64,000 nucleotides of DNA, taken from assembly GCA_031459715.1 (NCBI GenBank), contig JAVKIA010000002.1, forward strand, positions 64,596-128,595, written 5' to 3'. The notes below the pieces were generated by a model. That model saw only the letters and a program-made list of their open reading frames with translations. It had not been told where the DNA came from and searched no databases. Position 1 is the stretch's first letter. Every line of letters starts with the position of its first letter. The stretch comes from Armatimonadota bacterium. Lineage in GTDB: Bacteria > Sysuimicrobiota > Sysuimicrobiia > Sysuimicrobiales > Humicultoraceae. Made by a program: the position numbers and the translations under genes. Shown here one piece after another: positions 50,988 through 59,675 of the stretch.

Positions 50988-52544
50988 ATGGTGGAGGTAC
51001 CGTTGCAGTACAATGCCTCGCTTGTGCTGGACCGCAACGTGGAAGCGGGGCGGGCCGGCAAGGTGGCCATCAGGTGCGGGGACGAGCAGGTCACCTACGG
51101 AGACCTGCTGGCACGGGTCTGCCGGTGCGGTAGCGCCTTGCAGCGGCTGGGGGTGCGGCGGGAGGAGCGGGTGGTCATGGTGCTCAACGACACGCCCGCC
51201 TTCCCCACGGTCTTCTACGGCGCGCTACGCATCGGCGCGGTGCCGGTGCCGACCAACCCGCTGCTGCGGTGGGAAGATCACCGCTACTTCATCCAGGACA
51301 GCTATGCCCGGGTGGTGGTGACGGACCTGGAGCACCTGGAGAAGGTCCGGCAGGCCGCCGAAGGCGTCGCCGACCCGGTCACGCTTGTCGTGGCCAACGG
51401 CCGGGCGGAGGGGGCGCTGGCGCTGGACGACCTGCTGGCCTCAGGCCTGCCCGACCTGGCGCCCGCCTCCACCCACCGCGACGACATGGCCTTCATCCTC
51501 TACAGTTCCGGCAGTACCGGACTCCCCAAGGGCGTGGTGCACCTGCACCACGACATCCCCTACACGTGTGAGACCTACGCCCGGCACGTACTGCAACTCA
51601 CCGACGCCGACATCACCTACTCCGCGGCCAAACTCTTCCACGCCTACGGCCTGGGCAACAACATGACCTTCCCCTACTGGGCGGGTGCGGCCACGGTCCT
51701 GGTGCCGGGGCGCCCGGCTCCCCAGCCGGTGCTGGAGACAATACAGCGGTTCCGGCCCACGGTGTTCTTCGGGGTACCCACCCTGTACAACGCCATCCTC
51801 AACTTCCCCGACTGCACGCGCTACGACCTCTCGTCGCTGCGACTGTGTGTCTCGGCGGCCGAGGCCCTCCCGGCCGAGATCTGGCGGCGGTGGAAGGAGA
51901 CGTTCGGGCTGGTCATTCTCGACGGCATCGGCACCACCGAGATGCTGCACATCTTCGCCTCCAACACCCGGGAGGCGCTCCGCCCCGGCTCCAGCGGGAA
52001 GCCGGTGCCGGGCTACGAGGTCAAGATCGTGGATGATGAGGGGCGGCCGGTGCCGCCCGGCGGCGCTGGCCACCTGATGGTCAAGGGGGACTCGGCGGCG
52101 CCCTACTACTGGCACTTCCACGAGAAGTCCAAGGCCACCATGGTCGGTGAGTGGATGCGCACCGGTGACTGGTACCGGATGGACCGGGAAGGCTTCCTCT
52201 GGTACGAAGGCCGCTCGGACGACATGCTGAAGGTCGGGGGCCTGTGGGTCTCCCCCATCGAGGTGGAGAACAGCCTGATCGAGCACCCGGCGGTGCGGGA
52301 GGCCGCGGTGGTGGGGATCGAGGTCGAGGGCCTGACCAAGATGAAGGCCTTCGTCATTCTGCGGGAGGGGTTTGTGGGGTCGGCGGCGCTGGCGGCGGAG
52401 CTGCAGGAGTGGTGTAAGACGAAGCTGGAGCGGTATGAGTACCCGCAGTTCGTGGAGTTCGTGGCCGACCTGCCCAGGACGGTGACGGGGAAGATCCAGC
52501 GATTCAAGCTACGGCAGGCCCACCCCACGCCGGCCTCGTCGTAG
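50988..52544 (+). CDS. Benzoate/4-hydroxybenzoate-CoA ligase family protein
   Basis: A 518-residue adenylate-forming enzyme. The start YNASLVLDRNVEAGRAGKVA is characteristic of benzoate-CoA ligases; the P-loop is YSSGSTGLPKGVVH near residue 170, then KLFHAYGLGNNMTFPYWAGA, DGIGTTEMLHIF, the hinge TGDWYRMDREGFLWYEGRSD and the catalytic Lys in TVTGKIQRF. With hcrCAB downstream, 4-hydroxybenzoate is a plausible substrate, giving 4-hydroxybenzoyl-CoA. It starts 15 bases after the aldehyde dehydrogenase. Confidence 0.9.
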   Translation: MVEVPLQYNASLVLDRNVEAGRAGKVAIRCGDEQVTYGDLLARVCRCGSALQRLGVRREERVVMVLNDTPAFPTVFYGALRIGAVPVPTNPLLRWEDHRYFIQDSYARVVVTDLEHLEKVRQAAEGVADPVTLVVANGRAEGALALDDLLASGLPDLAPASTHRDDMAFILYSSGSTGLPKGVVHLHHDIPYTCETYARHVLQLTDADITYSAAKLFHAYGLGNNMTFPYWAGAATVLVPGRPAPQPVLETIQRFRPTVFFGVPTLYNAILNFPDCTRYDLSSLRLCVSAAEALPAEIWRRWKETFGLVILDGIGTTEMLHIFASNTREALRPGSSGKPVPGYEVKIVDDEGRPVPPGGAGHLMVKGDSAAPYYWHFHEKSKATMVGEWMRTGDWYRMDREGFLWYEGRSDDMLKVGGLWVSPIEVENSLIEHPAVREAAVVGIEVEGLTKMKAFVILREGFVGSAALAAELQEWCKTKLERYEYPQFVEFVADLPRTVTGKIQRFKLRQAHPTPASS

Positions 52545-52562
52545 GTCTGGCGGCCCGCCGCG

Positions 52563-52948
52563 GTGCGGGCGCCCGGCCCGGAGCTGAGCGATGCCGTATG
52601 CCCATTCAATAAGCTCATGAGCCTGGCCGAGGCCATCGCCCGGTTCGTCCCTGACGGCGTCGCGGTGGCCATGGTCACCTCCCTGGAGTCGCTGATCCCG
52701 TTTGGGGCCGGCCATGAGATCATCCGCCAGCGCCGGCGCGATCTGACCCTGACTGGGCCCATCTTCGACATCGTGGTGGATCAGCTCATCGGCGCCGGCT
52801 GCGTCTCCCGGGTCGGGCCGCCTGGGTCGGCAACGTGAGCGCCGGATTGGGCCATGCCTACCGCCGCGCGGTGGTATCCGGGATTCCTCGCCCGCTTGCC
52901 GAGGTGGATCGCCCCGGGAACGTGAATTCGTCCTACGGGACGGGTTAG
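52563..52948 (+). pseudogene. Truncated, frameshifted glutaconate CoA-transferase subunit A (GctA)
   Basis: The first frame reads KLMSLAEAIARFVPDGVAVA, LIPFGAGHEIIRQRRRDLTL and QLIGAGCVSRV, a clear GctA N-terminus. It then shifts by one base near 52812, and the next frame continues as AAWVGNVSAGLGHAYRRAV and SGIPRPLAEVD before diverging and stopping at 52946-52948. Intact GctA is about 280-300 residues, so two thirds are missing, and no GctB gene follows. A CoA-transferase for an aromatic or dicarboxylic acid was probably once part of this operon. Confidence 0.8.
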
Positions 52949-53049
52949 CCGGAACCGCATCCTGAGCGCCAGCCGCCGGGCGGGGCCTTCCCGGCAGGAG
53001 GAGGGGTGTCCGCTGGCGAATCCGGGTGCTGTTCGACAGACCGAAACAG

Positions 53050-53065
53050 GTTCACAGTTATGAAC
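53050..53065. promoter_or_regulatory. Inverted repeat at the iclR start
   Basis: GTTCA-CAGTTA-TGAAC, a 5-base dyad with a 6-base centre, overlaps the ATG at 53060. IclR-family proteins often repress their own genes from short dyads at the start. It is short enough to arise by chance. Confidence 0.3.
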
Positions 53066-53923
53066 ACGGTCCCCGCCGCCAGCTCGGGCCGGCCGAGAGC
53101 GCCCCGCCTGGTGCCCGCAGTGGACCGGGCCGTGCGGGTGCTGCGCGCCCTGGCCGCGGACGGCGCGTCGCCCCGCCTCTCCGATCTGAGCCAGGCACTG
53201 GGCGTGAGCAAGAGTTCCCTCTCGGGCCTTTTGGCCACCCTCGAGCACCACGGCCTGGTCGAGCGCGACGCCGAGTCGCGCGTCTACCGGCTGGGCGGGG
53301 CGCTGATGGAGCTTGGGAGCGCGGCCCAGCGGGAGCTCGATCTCGCCCGCGCCGCCCGCCGTCCGCTGGAGCGCCTCCGCGATACCGTGGGCGAGACCGC
53401 CGTGCTACACGTCCCCGCCGGTGACGGGGCCGTCATCGTCGCCCGCGCCGAGTCTCGCCACGACCTTAAGGTCGTGGCGCCGCTGGGGCACCGGCTGCCG
53501 CCGCTGGCGGGCGCCGTGGCCAAGGTGCTCCTGGCGCACCGCCCGGAGGCCGACCTCGCCCCGCTGCTGCGTGGGGGGCTCCCCGCGTTTACCCGGCGCA
53601 GCGTGACCGACCCGCAGCGTTACTTGGAGGAACTGCGCCGGGTGCGCCGTCGGGGCTATGCGCTCGACGACGAAGAGTACCTGCCCGGGGTATGCGCGCT
53701 CTCCGCCCCCGTGTACGACGTGCTCGGCCGGCTGGCGGGCACGGTGACCGTGGTGGGGTCCAGTGCGCGGCTCAGCCGCTCACGGCTCCGGGCGGCGGCG
53801 CGGGAGGTGCGGGCCGCGGCCAGGGAGATCTCGCAGCGGCTGGGTGCCGGCGGTGCGGAGGCAAGGCTGGGTGACGCCGGTGCGGCGGCGGAGGCATCCA
53901 CCGGACGCTCCCGGGGAGGCTGA
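53060..53923 (+). CDS. IclR-family transcriptional regulator
   Basis: About 287 residues. The N-terminal winged helix is LVPAVDRAVRVLRALAADG then RLSDLSQALGVSKSSLSGLL; the C-terminal effector domain shows ETAVLHVPAGDGAVIVARAE, PLAGAVAKVLLAHRPEAD and YALDDEEYLPGVCALSAPVY, the IclR signature. IclR proteins commonly control aromatic catabolism with a pathway intermediate as effector. The start is uncertain: GTG at 53006 has a ribosome-site-like AGGAGGAGG that is too close; ATG 53060 has none. It ends two bases before hcrC. Confidence 0.88.
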   Translation: MNTVPAASSGRPRAPRLVPAVDRAVRVLRALAADGASPRLSDLSQALGVSKSSLSGLLATLEHHGLVERDAESRVYRLGGALMELGSAAQRELDLARAARRPLERLRDTVGETAVLHVPAGDGAVIVARAESRHDLKVVAPLGHRLPPLAGAVAKVLLAHRPEADLAPLLRGGLPAFTRRSVTDPQRYLEELRRVRRRGYALDDEEYLPGVCALSAPVYDVLGRLAGTVTVVGSSARLSRSRLRAAAREVRAAAREISQRLGAGGAEARLGDAGAAAEASTGRSRGG

Positions 53924-53924
53924 G

Positions 53925-54455
53925 ATGCCCAAGGTGCTGGTGACGCTGAGGGTCAACGGCGAGGCCTGCGAGGTCGCCGTGCCCGTGCACAAGACGCTGC
54001 TGGAGGTGCTGCGCGAGGACCTGCGCCTGACCGGCACCAAACACGGCTGCGAACTTGGGGAGTGCGGCACCTGCACCGTCCTGGTGGACGGCGAGCCCTG
54101 GCTGTCGTGCCTCACGTTGCCGGTGGAGGTCGAAGGGCGGGAGATCCTCACGGTGGAAGGTCTGGCGCAGGGAGGGCGCCCCCATCCCCTCCAGGCCGCC
54201 TTCGCCGAACTGGGCGCGGCGCAGTGCGGTTACTGCACCCCGGGGATCCTGGTGACGGCCAAGGCGCTCCTGGACGCCACGCCACGCCCCACGCGCCAGG
54301 AGATCGCGCAGGCCCTCTCGGGCAACCTGTGCCGGTGCACCGGCTACGTGAAGATCTTCGAGGCGGTGGAGCTGGCGGCGCGGCGCATGGCCGAGGAGGC
54401 GGCGCCCGCGGGCGCTCCCGTCAGCGCGCCGGCCGGGGCCGCCGGGGGGGAATAG
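53925..54455 (+). CDS. hcrC: 4-Hydroxybenzoyl-CoA reductase gamma subunit, [2Fe-2S]
   Basis: A 176-residue two-cluster ferredoxin subunit of the xanthine oxidase family. The plant-type cluster uses C42, C47, C50 and C62 (HGCELGECGTCTVLVDG); the second uses C101, C104, C136 and C138 (CGYCTPG ... NLCRCTG). The tail after residue 155 is Ala/Pro-rich and unconserved. GGGGAGG precedes the ATG. The assignment to HcrC rather than CoxS-like enzymes follows from the alpha and beta subunits next to it. Confidence 0.9.
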   Translation: MPKVLVTLRVNGEACEVAVPVHKTLLEVLREDLRLTGTKHGCELGECGTCTVLVDGEPWLSCLTLPVEVEGREILTVEGLAQGGRPHPLQAAFAELGAAQCGYCTPGILVTAKALLDATPRPTRQEIAQALSGNLCRCTGYVKIFEAVELAARRMAEEAAPAGAPVSAPAGAAGGE

Positions 54456-54456
54456 G

Positions 54457-56817
54457 ATGGCCCACGACTTCTCCGTCATCGGCCGGATGTTGCCCCGGGT
54501 GGATGGACTGGCCAAGGCCACCGGGCAGACCAGGTACGCCGACGACCTGGACCTGCCCCGGATGCTGTACGGGCGCCTGCTGCGCAGCACCTGCGCCCAC
54601 GCCCGCATCGTGCGCCTCGACACCAGCCGCGCCCGGGCCCTCGCCGGGGTGCACGCGGTCATCACCGGGCGGGACCTTCCGGTCAAGTTTGGCATCCTGC
54701 CCGTCAGCCAGGACGAGCACGCTCTGGCCCTGGACAAAGTGCGCTTCGTGGGGGATCCGGTGGCCGCCGTGGCCGCGGTGGATGAGGAGACCGCCGAGCG
54801 GGCCCTGGAGCTCATCGACGTGGAGTACGAGCCGCTTGAGGCCATCATGACCATCGACCAGGCCCTGGCGCGCGACCACGTGCGGATCCACGACTACGGC
54901 GACGGACCGGCCAACGTCCACAAGATGGTGGCCCTGGAGTTCGGCGACGTGGAGTATGGCTTCCGCCAGGCCGAGTACGTGCGCGAAGACGTCGTGTTCT
55001 ACCAGGGCAGTACGCACCTGCCCATGGAGCAGCACGCCGCGGTGGCATCCTACGAGGCCGACGGGAAGCTCACCGTCTGGACGTCGACGCAGACACCGCA
55101 CTACGTGCACCGGGCGCTGGCGAAGGTCCTGGAGTATCCGGCCGGCCGGATACGCGTGATCGCCACGCCCGTGGGGGGCGGCTTCGGCGGCAAGTCCGAT
55201 CCCTTTGCCCACGAGATCGTGGCCGCCAAGCTGTCGATGCTGACGGGCCGGCCGGTGAAGATCACCTGCACCCGCGAGGAGGTCTTCTACCTCCACCGGG
55301 GGCGGCATCCGGAGCTGCTGTGGGTGCGGACCGGCTTCACCCGCGACGGCCGCATCACCGCCATGCACTTCAAGGCCTTTCTGGACGGCGGGGCCTACGG
55401 TTCCTACGGCGTTGCCACCCTGTACTACGCCGGAGCACTGCAGACCACCACATACCGGATCCCCGCCTACCGCTTCGAGGGCCTGCGCGTCTTCACCAAC
55501 AAGCCGCCCTGCGGCCCCAAGCGCGGCCACGGCACGCCGCAGGCGCGGTTCGCCCTGGAGGTGCACCTGGACCGGGCGGCCGCCGATTTGGGACTGGACC
55601 CCGTGGAGCTGCGGCGCCGCAACCTGGTGGAGCCCTACTCCATGACGGTCAACCACCTGCGCATCACCTCGTGCGGGCTGCGGGAGTGTATCGACCGGGT
55701 GGTGGAGGCGTCGGGTTACCTGGAACGGCGCGGCCGGCTGGGACCCGGCCGCGGGCTGGGGTTTGCGGTGAGCGCCTACCTCTGCGGCGCCGCCCTGCCC
55801 ATCTACTGGAACGAGATGCCGCAGTCGGAGGTGCAGATCAAGATCGACCGGGGCGGCGGTGTCACCGTCTACTCCATGGCCATCGACATCGGCCAGGGCT
55901 CCGATACGGTGCTGGCTTCCGCGGTCGCTGAGGTGCTGGGCCTCGATCCGGCGGAGGTGGCGCTGGTGACGGCCGACACCGACCTTACCCCGATCGACCT
56001 GGGGGCCTATTCCAGCCGCGTGACTTTCATGGCCGGCAATGCGGCGGTGGAGGCCGCCCGCCAGATGCGCGGGCGGATCTTCCAGGCCGTGGCCGAGAAG
56101 CTGGAGGTGCCGGTGGAGCTGCTGGCGGCGCGCGGCGGGCGCATCTTCAACATGGAGAAACCGGAGCTTGGCCTGGAGTGGGTCGAGGCCGTGCGCGTCG
56201 CCGAGGCGCGTTGGGGCCTGCTGCTCACCTCCGGCTCGTACCGGCCCCCCCGGCTGGCCGGCCCGTACAAGGGCTCGGGCGTGGGACCCTCCCCTGCCTA
56301 CTCCTACACCGCCTGCGTGGCCGAGGTCACCTGCGACGCCGAGACTGGCTGGGTCACCGTCGACCGGGTCTGGCTGGCCCACGACATCGGCCGGGCGATC
56401 AACCCCCTGCTGGTCGAAGGGCAAATCGAGGGCAGCGTCTACATGGCGCTGGGCGAGGCCCTGATGGAGGAGCAGGTCTTCCGACGGGGCGTCCACAAAT
56501 TCCCGTCGATGCTGGAGTATAAGAGCCCGACGACGCTGGAAGCGCCCGAGATTCACTCCTTCCTGGTCGAGAGCGTCGACCCCGAAGGGCCGTTTGGGGC
56601 CAAGGAGGTCGGACAGGGGCCCCTGCTGCCCGTCGTTCCCGCGGTGGTCAACGCGGTGGCCGACGCCCTGGGCGTGCGCATCGACGAGGTCCCCCTCACC
56701 CCCGACAAGGTGCGCGCCGCCCTGGCCGACCGCGAGCGGGGCGGGCCCGGCCGTGTCGGGCCCAGGGGGGTCCCGGCGGTGCGCTTCAAGGATCCGATCC
56801 GGGTGCAGCCGCCATGA
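54457..56817 (+). CDS. hcrA: 4-Hydroxybenzoyl-CoA reductase alpha subunit (molybdenum cofactor)
   Basis: A 786-residue catalytic subunit. It binds Mo-pterin through segments such as TPVGGGFGGKSDPFAHE and IDIGQGSDTVLASAVAEV, and the conserved Glu is in GPFGAKEVGQGPLLP near residue 718. Segments FGILPVSQDEHALALDKVRF and YSSRVTFMAGNAAVEAARQM resemble Thauera HcrA as recalled. It removes the 4-hydroxyl group of 4-hydroxybenzoyl-CoA using reduced ferredoxin, giving benzoyl-CoA. It starts one base after hcrC and overlaps hcrB by 4 bases. Confidence 0.88.
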   Translation: MAHDFSVIGRMLPRVDGLAKATGQTRYADDLDLPRMLYGRLLRSTCAHARIVRLDTSRARALAGVHAVITGRDLPVKFGILPVSQDEHALALDKVRFVGDPVAAVAAVDEETAERALELIDVEYEPLEAIMTIDQALARDHVRIHDYGDGPANVHKMVALEFGDVEYGFRQAEYVREDVVFYQGSTHLPMEQHAAVASYEADGKLTVWTSTQTPHYVHRALAKVLEYPAGRIRVIATPVGGGFGGKSDPFAHEIVAAKLSMLTGRPVKITCTREEVFYLHRGRHPELLWVRTGFTRDGRITAMHFKAFLDGGAYGSYGVATLYYAGALQTTTYRIPAYRFEGLRVFTNKPPCGPKRGHGTPQARFALEVHLDRAAADLGLDPVELRRRNLVEPYSMTVNHLRITSCGLRECIDRVVEASGYLERRGRLGPGRGLGFAVSAYLCGAALPIYWNEMPQSEVQIKIDRGGGVTVYSMAIDIGQGSDTVLASAVAEVLGLDPAEVALVTADTDLTPIDLGAYSSRVTFMAGNAAVEAARQMRGRIFQAVAEKLEVPVELLAARGGRIFNMEKPELGLEWVEAVRVAEARWGLLLTSGSYRPPRLAGPYKGSGVGPSPAYSYTACVAEVTCDAETGWVTVDRVWLAHDIGRAINPLLVEGQIEGSVYMALGEALMEEQVFRRGVHKFPSMLEYKSPTTLEAPEIHSFLVESVDPEGPFGAKEVGQGPLLPVVPAVVNAVADALGVRIDEVPLTPDKVRAALADRERGGPGRVGPRGVPAVRFKDPIRVQPP

Positions 56818-57845
56818 TGCGGCTACCGCCCTTCACCTACCTGGCGCCGCGCCGGCTGGAGGAGGCCGTTCGCCTGCTGGCCGACCACGGCCCCGAGGCG
56901 GTACCGGTCGCCGGCGGGACCGACCTGTACCCCAACATGAAACGCCGCCAGATCGAGCCGAAGGTGCTGGTGGGCCTGCGGGGGTTGCCGGAACTGCAGG
57001 GGATCTCGGGGGATGCGCGAGCGGGCCTGCGGGTCGGCGCCGGGGTCGTGCTGCAGCGGTTCCTGGACCATCCGGTGGTGGCCCGGCACTACCCGGCGCT
57101 GGCGCGTGCCGCAGGGTTCATCTCCAACCCGCAGATCCGCCACATGGGCACCGTCGGGGGCAACCTGCTCATTGACACGCGGTGCAACTACTACAGCATG
57201 CCCTACTGGTGGAGGCGCTCCATCAACTTCTGTCTGAAAAAGGACGGCGACGTCTGCTGGGTGGCTCCGGGTGGGGGGCGCTGCTGGGCCATCTCCTCGT
57301 CGGACCTGGCGCCCGTGCTGATCGCGCTTCAGGCCCGGGTCCGGCTGGTGGGAGCGGCGGGCGAGCGCACGGTGCCGGTGCACGATCTCTATAGAGACGA
57401 CGGCATCGCGTACCTGGCCAAGGCCGCTGACGAGATCCTGGTGGACATCCTGCTGCCGCCCCCGGACGACCTTCGCGTCACCTACTGGAAGCTGCGGCGC
57501 CGCGGCGCCATCGACTTTCCCATCCTGGGCGTGGCCGCCGCCGTGGGGCTGGAGACGGATGGGACCTGCCGCCAGGCCCGGCTGGTGCTGGGTGCGGTGG
57601 CGTCGCGACCGGTCCGCAGCGAGGCCGCCGAACGGGTGCTGCTGGGCCAGCGCCTCACACCGGAGGTGATCCAGGCTGCGGCGGAGGCCGCCTGGAAGCC
57701 CTCAAAACCCCTGGACAACGCCGACCTGACTCTGGGCTACCGCAAGGCGATGGTGCGGGTCTACGTACGCCGCGCCCTGCGGGAACTGGCCGGGCTGCCG
57801 CCTGAAGCGGGGTTGAGCCAGACTGCCGGGGAGGTCTCGGCGTAG
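56814..57845 (+). CDS. hcrB: 4-Hydroxybenzoyl-CoA reductase beta subunit (FAD and extra [4Fe-4S])
   Basis: A 343-residue FAD subunit: PVAGGTDLYPNMKRRQ near 31-46 and GTVGGNLLIDTRC near 112-124. Decisive is a Cys-rich insertion with C124, C140, C148 and C157, spaced 16, 8 and 9, which equals the [4Fe-4S] ligands recalled for Thauera HcrB (C122, C138, C146, C155). Ordinary CoxM-type subunits lack it. The cluster lets the enzyme run in the reductive, low-potential direction. It starts by overlapping hcrA (ATGA). Confidence 0.92.
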   Translation: MMRLPPFTYLAPRRLEEAVRLLADHGPEAVPVAGGTDLYPNMKRRQIEPKVLVGLRGLPELQGISGDARAGLRVGAGVVLQRFLDHPVVARHYPALARAAGFISNPQIRHMGTVGGNLLIDTRCNYYSMPYWWRRSINFCLKKDGDVCWVAPGGGRCWAISSSDLAPVLIALQARVRLVGAAGERTVPVHDLYRDDGIAYLAKAADEILVDILLPPPDDLRVTYWKLRRRGAIDFPILGVAAAVGLETDGTCRQARLVLGAVASRPVRSEAAERVLLGQRLTPEVIQAAAEAAWKPSKPLDNADLTLGYRKAMVRVYVRRALRELAGLPPEAGLSQTAGEVSA

Positions 57846-57853
57846 CGGCGGCG

Positions 57854-59185
57854 ATGGCGACGCGCGGCACTTCCACCGAGGTTCCCTTCTTCCAGAGCGA
57901 GGTGGAGACGCTGGAGCGTCCCGCTCTGCGGGCGCTGCAGCTGGAGCGACTGCGCCGCCTGCTCGAGGAACTGGTCGACGCCAACCCGTTCTATCGGCAG
58001 AAGTGGCAGGCGGCGGGCGTGCGGCCGCTGCAGGACATCCGCGGACTCGACGACCTGCCACGCCTCCCCCTGACGACCAAGGCGGAGCTGCTGGCCGATC
58101 AGGAGGCTCACCCGCCCTTTGGTACGGTGCTCACCTACCCGCTGGAACGCTACAGCCGCCTCCACCTGACCTCCGGCTCCACCGGCCGGCCGCTGCGCTG
58201 GCTGGACACACCCCGCTCCTGGGAGTGGTGGTGCCATTGCTGGGGGTTCGTCTACGCCGCCGCCGGTGTCGGCCCCGCCGACCGCGTCTTCTTCCCCTTC
58301 TCCTTCGGCCCGTTCATCGGGTTCTGGGCTGGCTTTGACGCCGCGACCCGCCTGGGCGCCCTGGCGGTGCCGGGGGGAGGGCAGGACTCCGCCCTGCGCC
58401 TGCGCACTATGCAGGAGATCGGCGCCACTGTGCTGGTGTGCACACCCTCGTACGCGCTGCGCCTGGCCCAGGTGGCCAGGGAGCAGGGGCTTGACCCGGC
58501 GGCGCTGCCTGTGCGGGTGACGATCCACGCCGGCGAACCCGGCGCCAGCATCCCCGCCACGAAGCAGCGGATCGAGCGGGCCTGGGGCGCGCGCTCCTTC
58601 GACCACTACGGCATGACCGAGGTGGGCGCGGTGGGCTTCGAGTGCCTGGCCCGCACCGGCGGCCTCCACCTCAATGAGAGCGAGTTCATCGCCGAGGTCC
58701 TCGACCCGGCGACGGGTGAGACGGCGGCGGAGGGCGAGGGGGAACTGGTGCTGACGAACCTGGGCCGGGCGGGATCGCCCGTGATCCGGTACCGCACCGG
58801 CGACCGGGTCCGCCTGGTGACCGCGCCCTGTCCCTGCGGCCGGACCTTCGCCCGGCTGGACGGCGGCGTGCTGGGCCGGGTGGACGACATGGTGGTCATC
58901 CGGGGGGTTAACGTGTTTCCCAGCGCCATCGAGGAGATAGTGCGCCGCCACCCCGCCGTGGACGAGTTCCGCATCGAGGTCTACCGGCAGGACGAGATGG
59001 ACCGGGTGCGGGTGCTGCTGGAGATCGACGAGGGGCGGCACGGGGCCGCTGTGCGGGACCAGACCGTGGCGGCCGTGGCCGAGGCTCTGCGCCTGAGCTT
59101 CGGGCTGCGGATCGAGACATATGCCGTAGCCGCGGGGACCCTGCCGCGGTTCGAGCTAAAGGCGAAGCGCCTGGTCCGCATATAG
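57854..59185 (+). CDS. Phenylacetate-CoA ligase family protein (PaaK-like)
   Basis: A 443-residue adenylate-forming enzyme with the PaaK layout: LRRLLEELVDANPFYRQKW, the P-loop LTSGSTGRPLRW near residue 115, FDHYGMTEVGAVGFECLA near 250, YRTGDRVRL, and a C-terminal domain ending in LPRFELKAKRLVRI with the catalytic Lys. It starts 8 bases after hcrB. It may activate phenylacetate for the Paa epoxidase or another aryl acid; distant PaaK homologues have varied substrates. Confidence 0.87.
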   Translation: MATRGTSTEVPFFQSEVETLERPALRALQLERLRRLLEELVDANPFYRQKWQAAGVRPLQDIRGLDDLPRLPLTTKAELLADQEAHPPFGTVLTYPLERYSRLHLTSGSTGRPLRWLDTPRSWEWWCHCWGFVYAAAGVGPADRVFFPFSFGPFIGFWAGFDAATRLGALAVPGGGQDSALRLRTMQEIGATVLVCTPSYALRLAQVAREQGLDPAALPVRVTIHAGEPGASIPATKQRIERAWGARSFDHYGMTEVGAVGFECLARTGGLHLNESEFIAEVLDPATGETAAEGEGELVLTNLGRAGSPVIRYRTGDRVRLVTAPCPCGRTFARLDGGVLGRVDDMVVIRGVNVFPSAIEEIVRRHPAVDEFRIEVYRQDEMDRVRVLLEIDEGRHGAAVRDQTVAAVAEALRLSFGLRIETYAVAAGTLPRFELKAKRLVRI

Positions 59186-59201
59186 CCCGGTAGAAGCGGC
59201 G

Positions 59202-59675
59202 GTGGAGATCGAGCGGCAGCGGCTCTACTTCGACGACCTGGCGGTGGGGATGTCCTTCACCACGGCCGGCCGGACCGTCACAGAGGCAGACCTGGTCGCC
59301 TTTTCCGGTATCACCGGCGATTTCAACCCGCTGCACAGCGACGCCGAGTTTGCCAGGAGAACGATCTTCGGCCAGCGGGTTGCGCACGGGACCCTGACCC
59401 TGTCGCTGGCGGTGGGCCTGCGGCAGCGCACCGCGCTCTTCGAGGGGACGATGATAGCATTTCTGGAGATCCGGCACTGGAAGTTCCTGCGGCCGGTCTT
59501 CATCGGGGACACCGTCCGCGCCGTGACCGAGATCACCGGCCTGCAGCCGGGCCGACACCCCGACCGCGGGGTCATGGTCCAAACGGTACGGGTGCTGAAC
59601 CAGCGGGACGAAGTCGTGGCCGAGGGGGAGTTCGTGAACCTGGTCCGGCGGCGCACCCCCGTGCCGCCGGGCTAG
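59202..59675 (+). CDS. MaoC-family (R)-specific enoyl-CoA hydratase
   Basis: A 157-residue hot-dog-fold hydratase. The signature GMSFTTAGRTVTEADLVAFS then GDFNPLHSDAEFARRTIFGQ contains the catalytic Asp and His (DFNPLH), followed by RVAHGTLTLSLAVGL. It is a stand-alone form of the domain that PaaZ carries to hydrolyse oxepin-CoA. GTG start. Its stop overlaps the stop of the converging tetR gene. Confidence 0.9.
   Translation: MEIERQRLYFDDLAVGMSFTTAGRTVTEADLVAFSGITGDFNPLHSDAEFARRTIFGQRVAHGTLTLSLAVGLRQRTALFEGTMIAFLEIRHWKFLRPVFIGDTVRAVTEITGLQPGRHPDRGVMVQTVRVLNQRDEVVAEGEFVNLVRRRTPVPPG

Noticed and set aside
54421-56556. A 711-codon minus-strand open frame opposite hcrA
   Set aside because: It is fully antisense to a conserved catalytic subunit gene with no motifs of its own.
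53925-57845. Aerobic-type CO dehydrogenase (CoxSLM)
   Set aside because: The medium subunit has the HcrB-specific four-cysteine insertion, the large subunit resembles HcrA, and the neighbours are aromatic CoA ligases.
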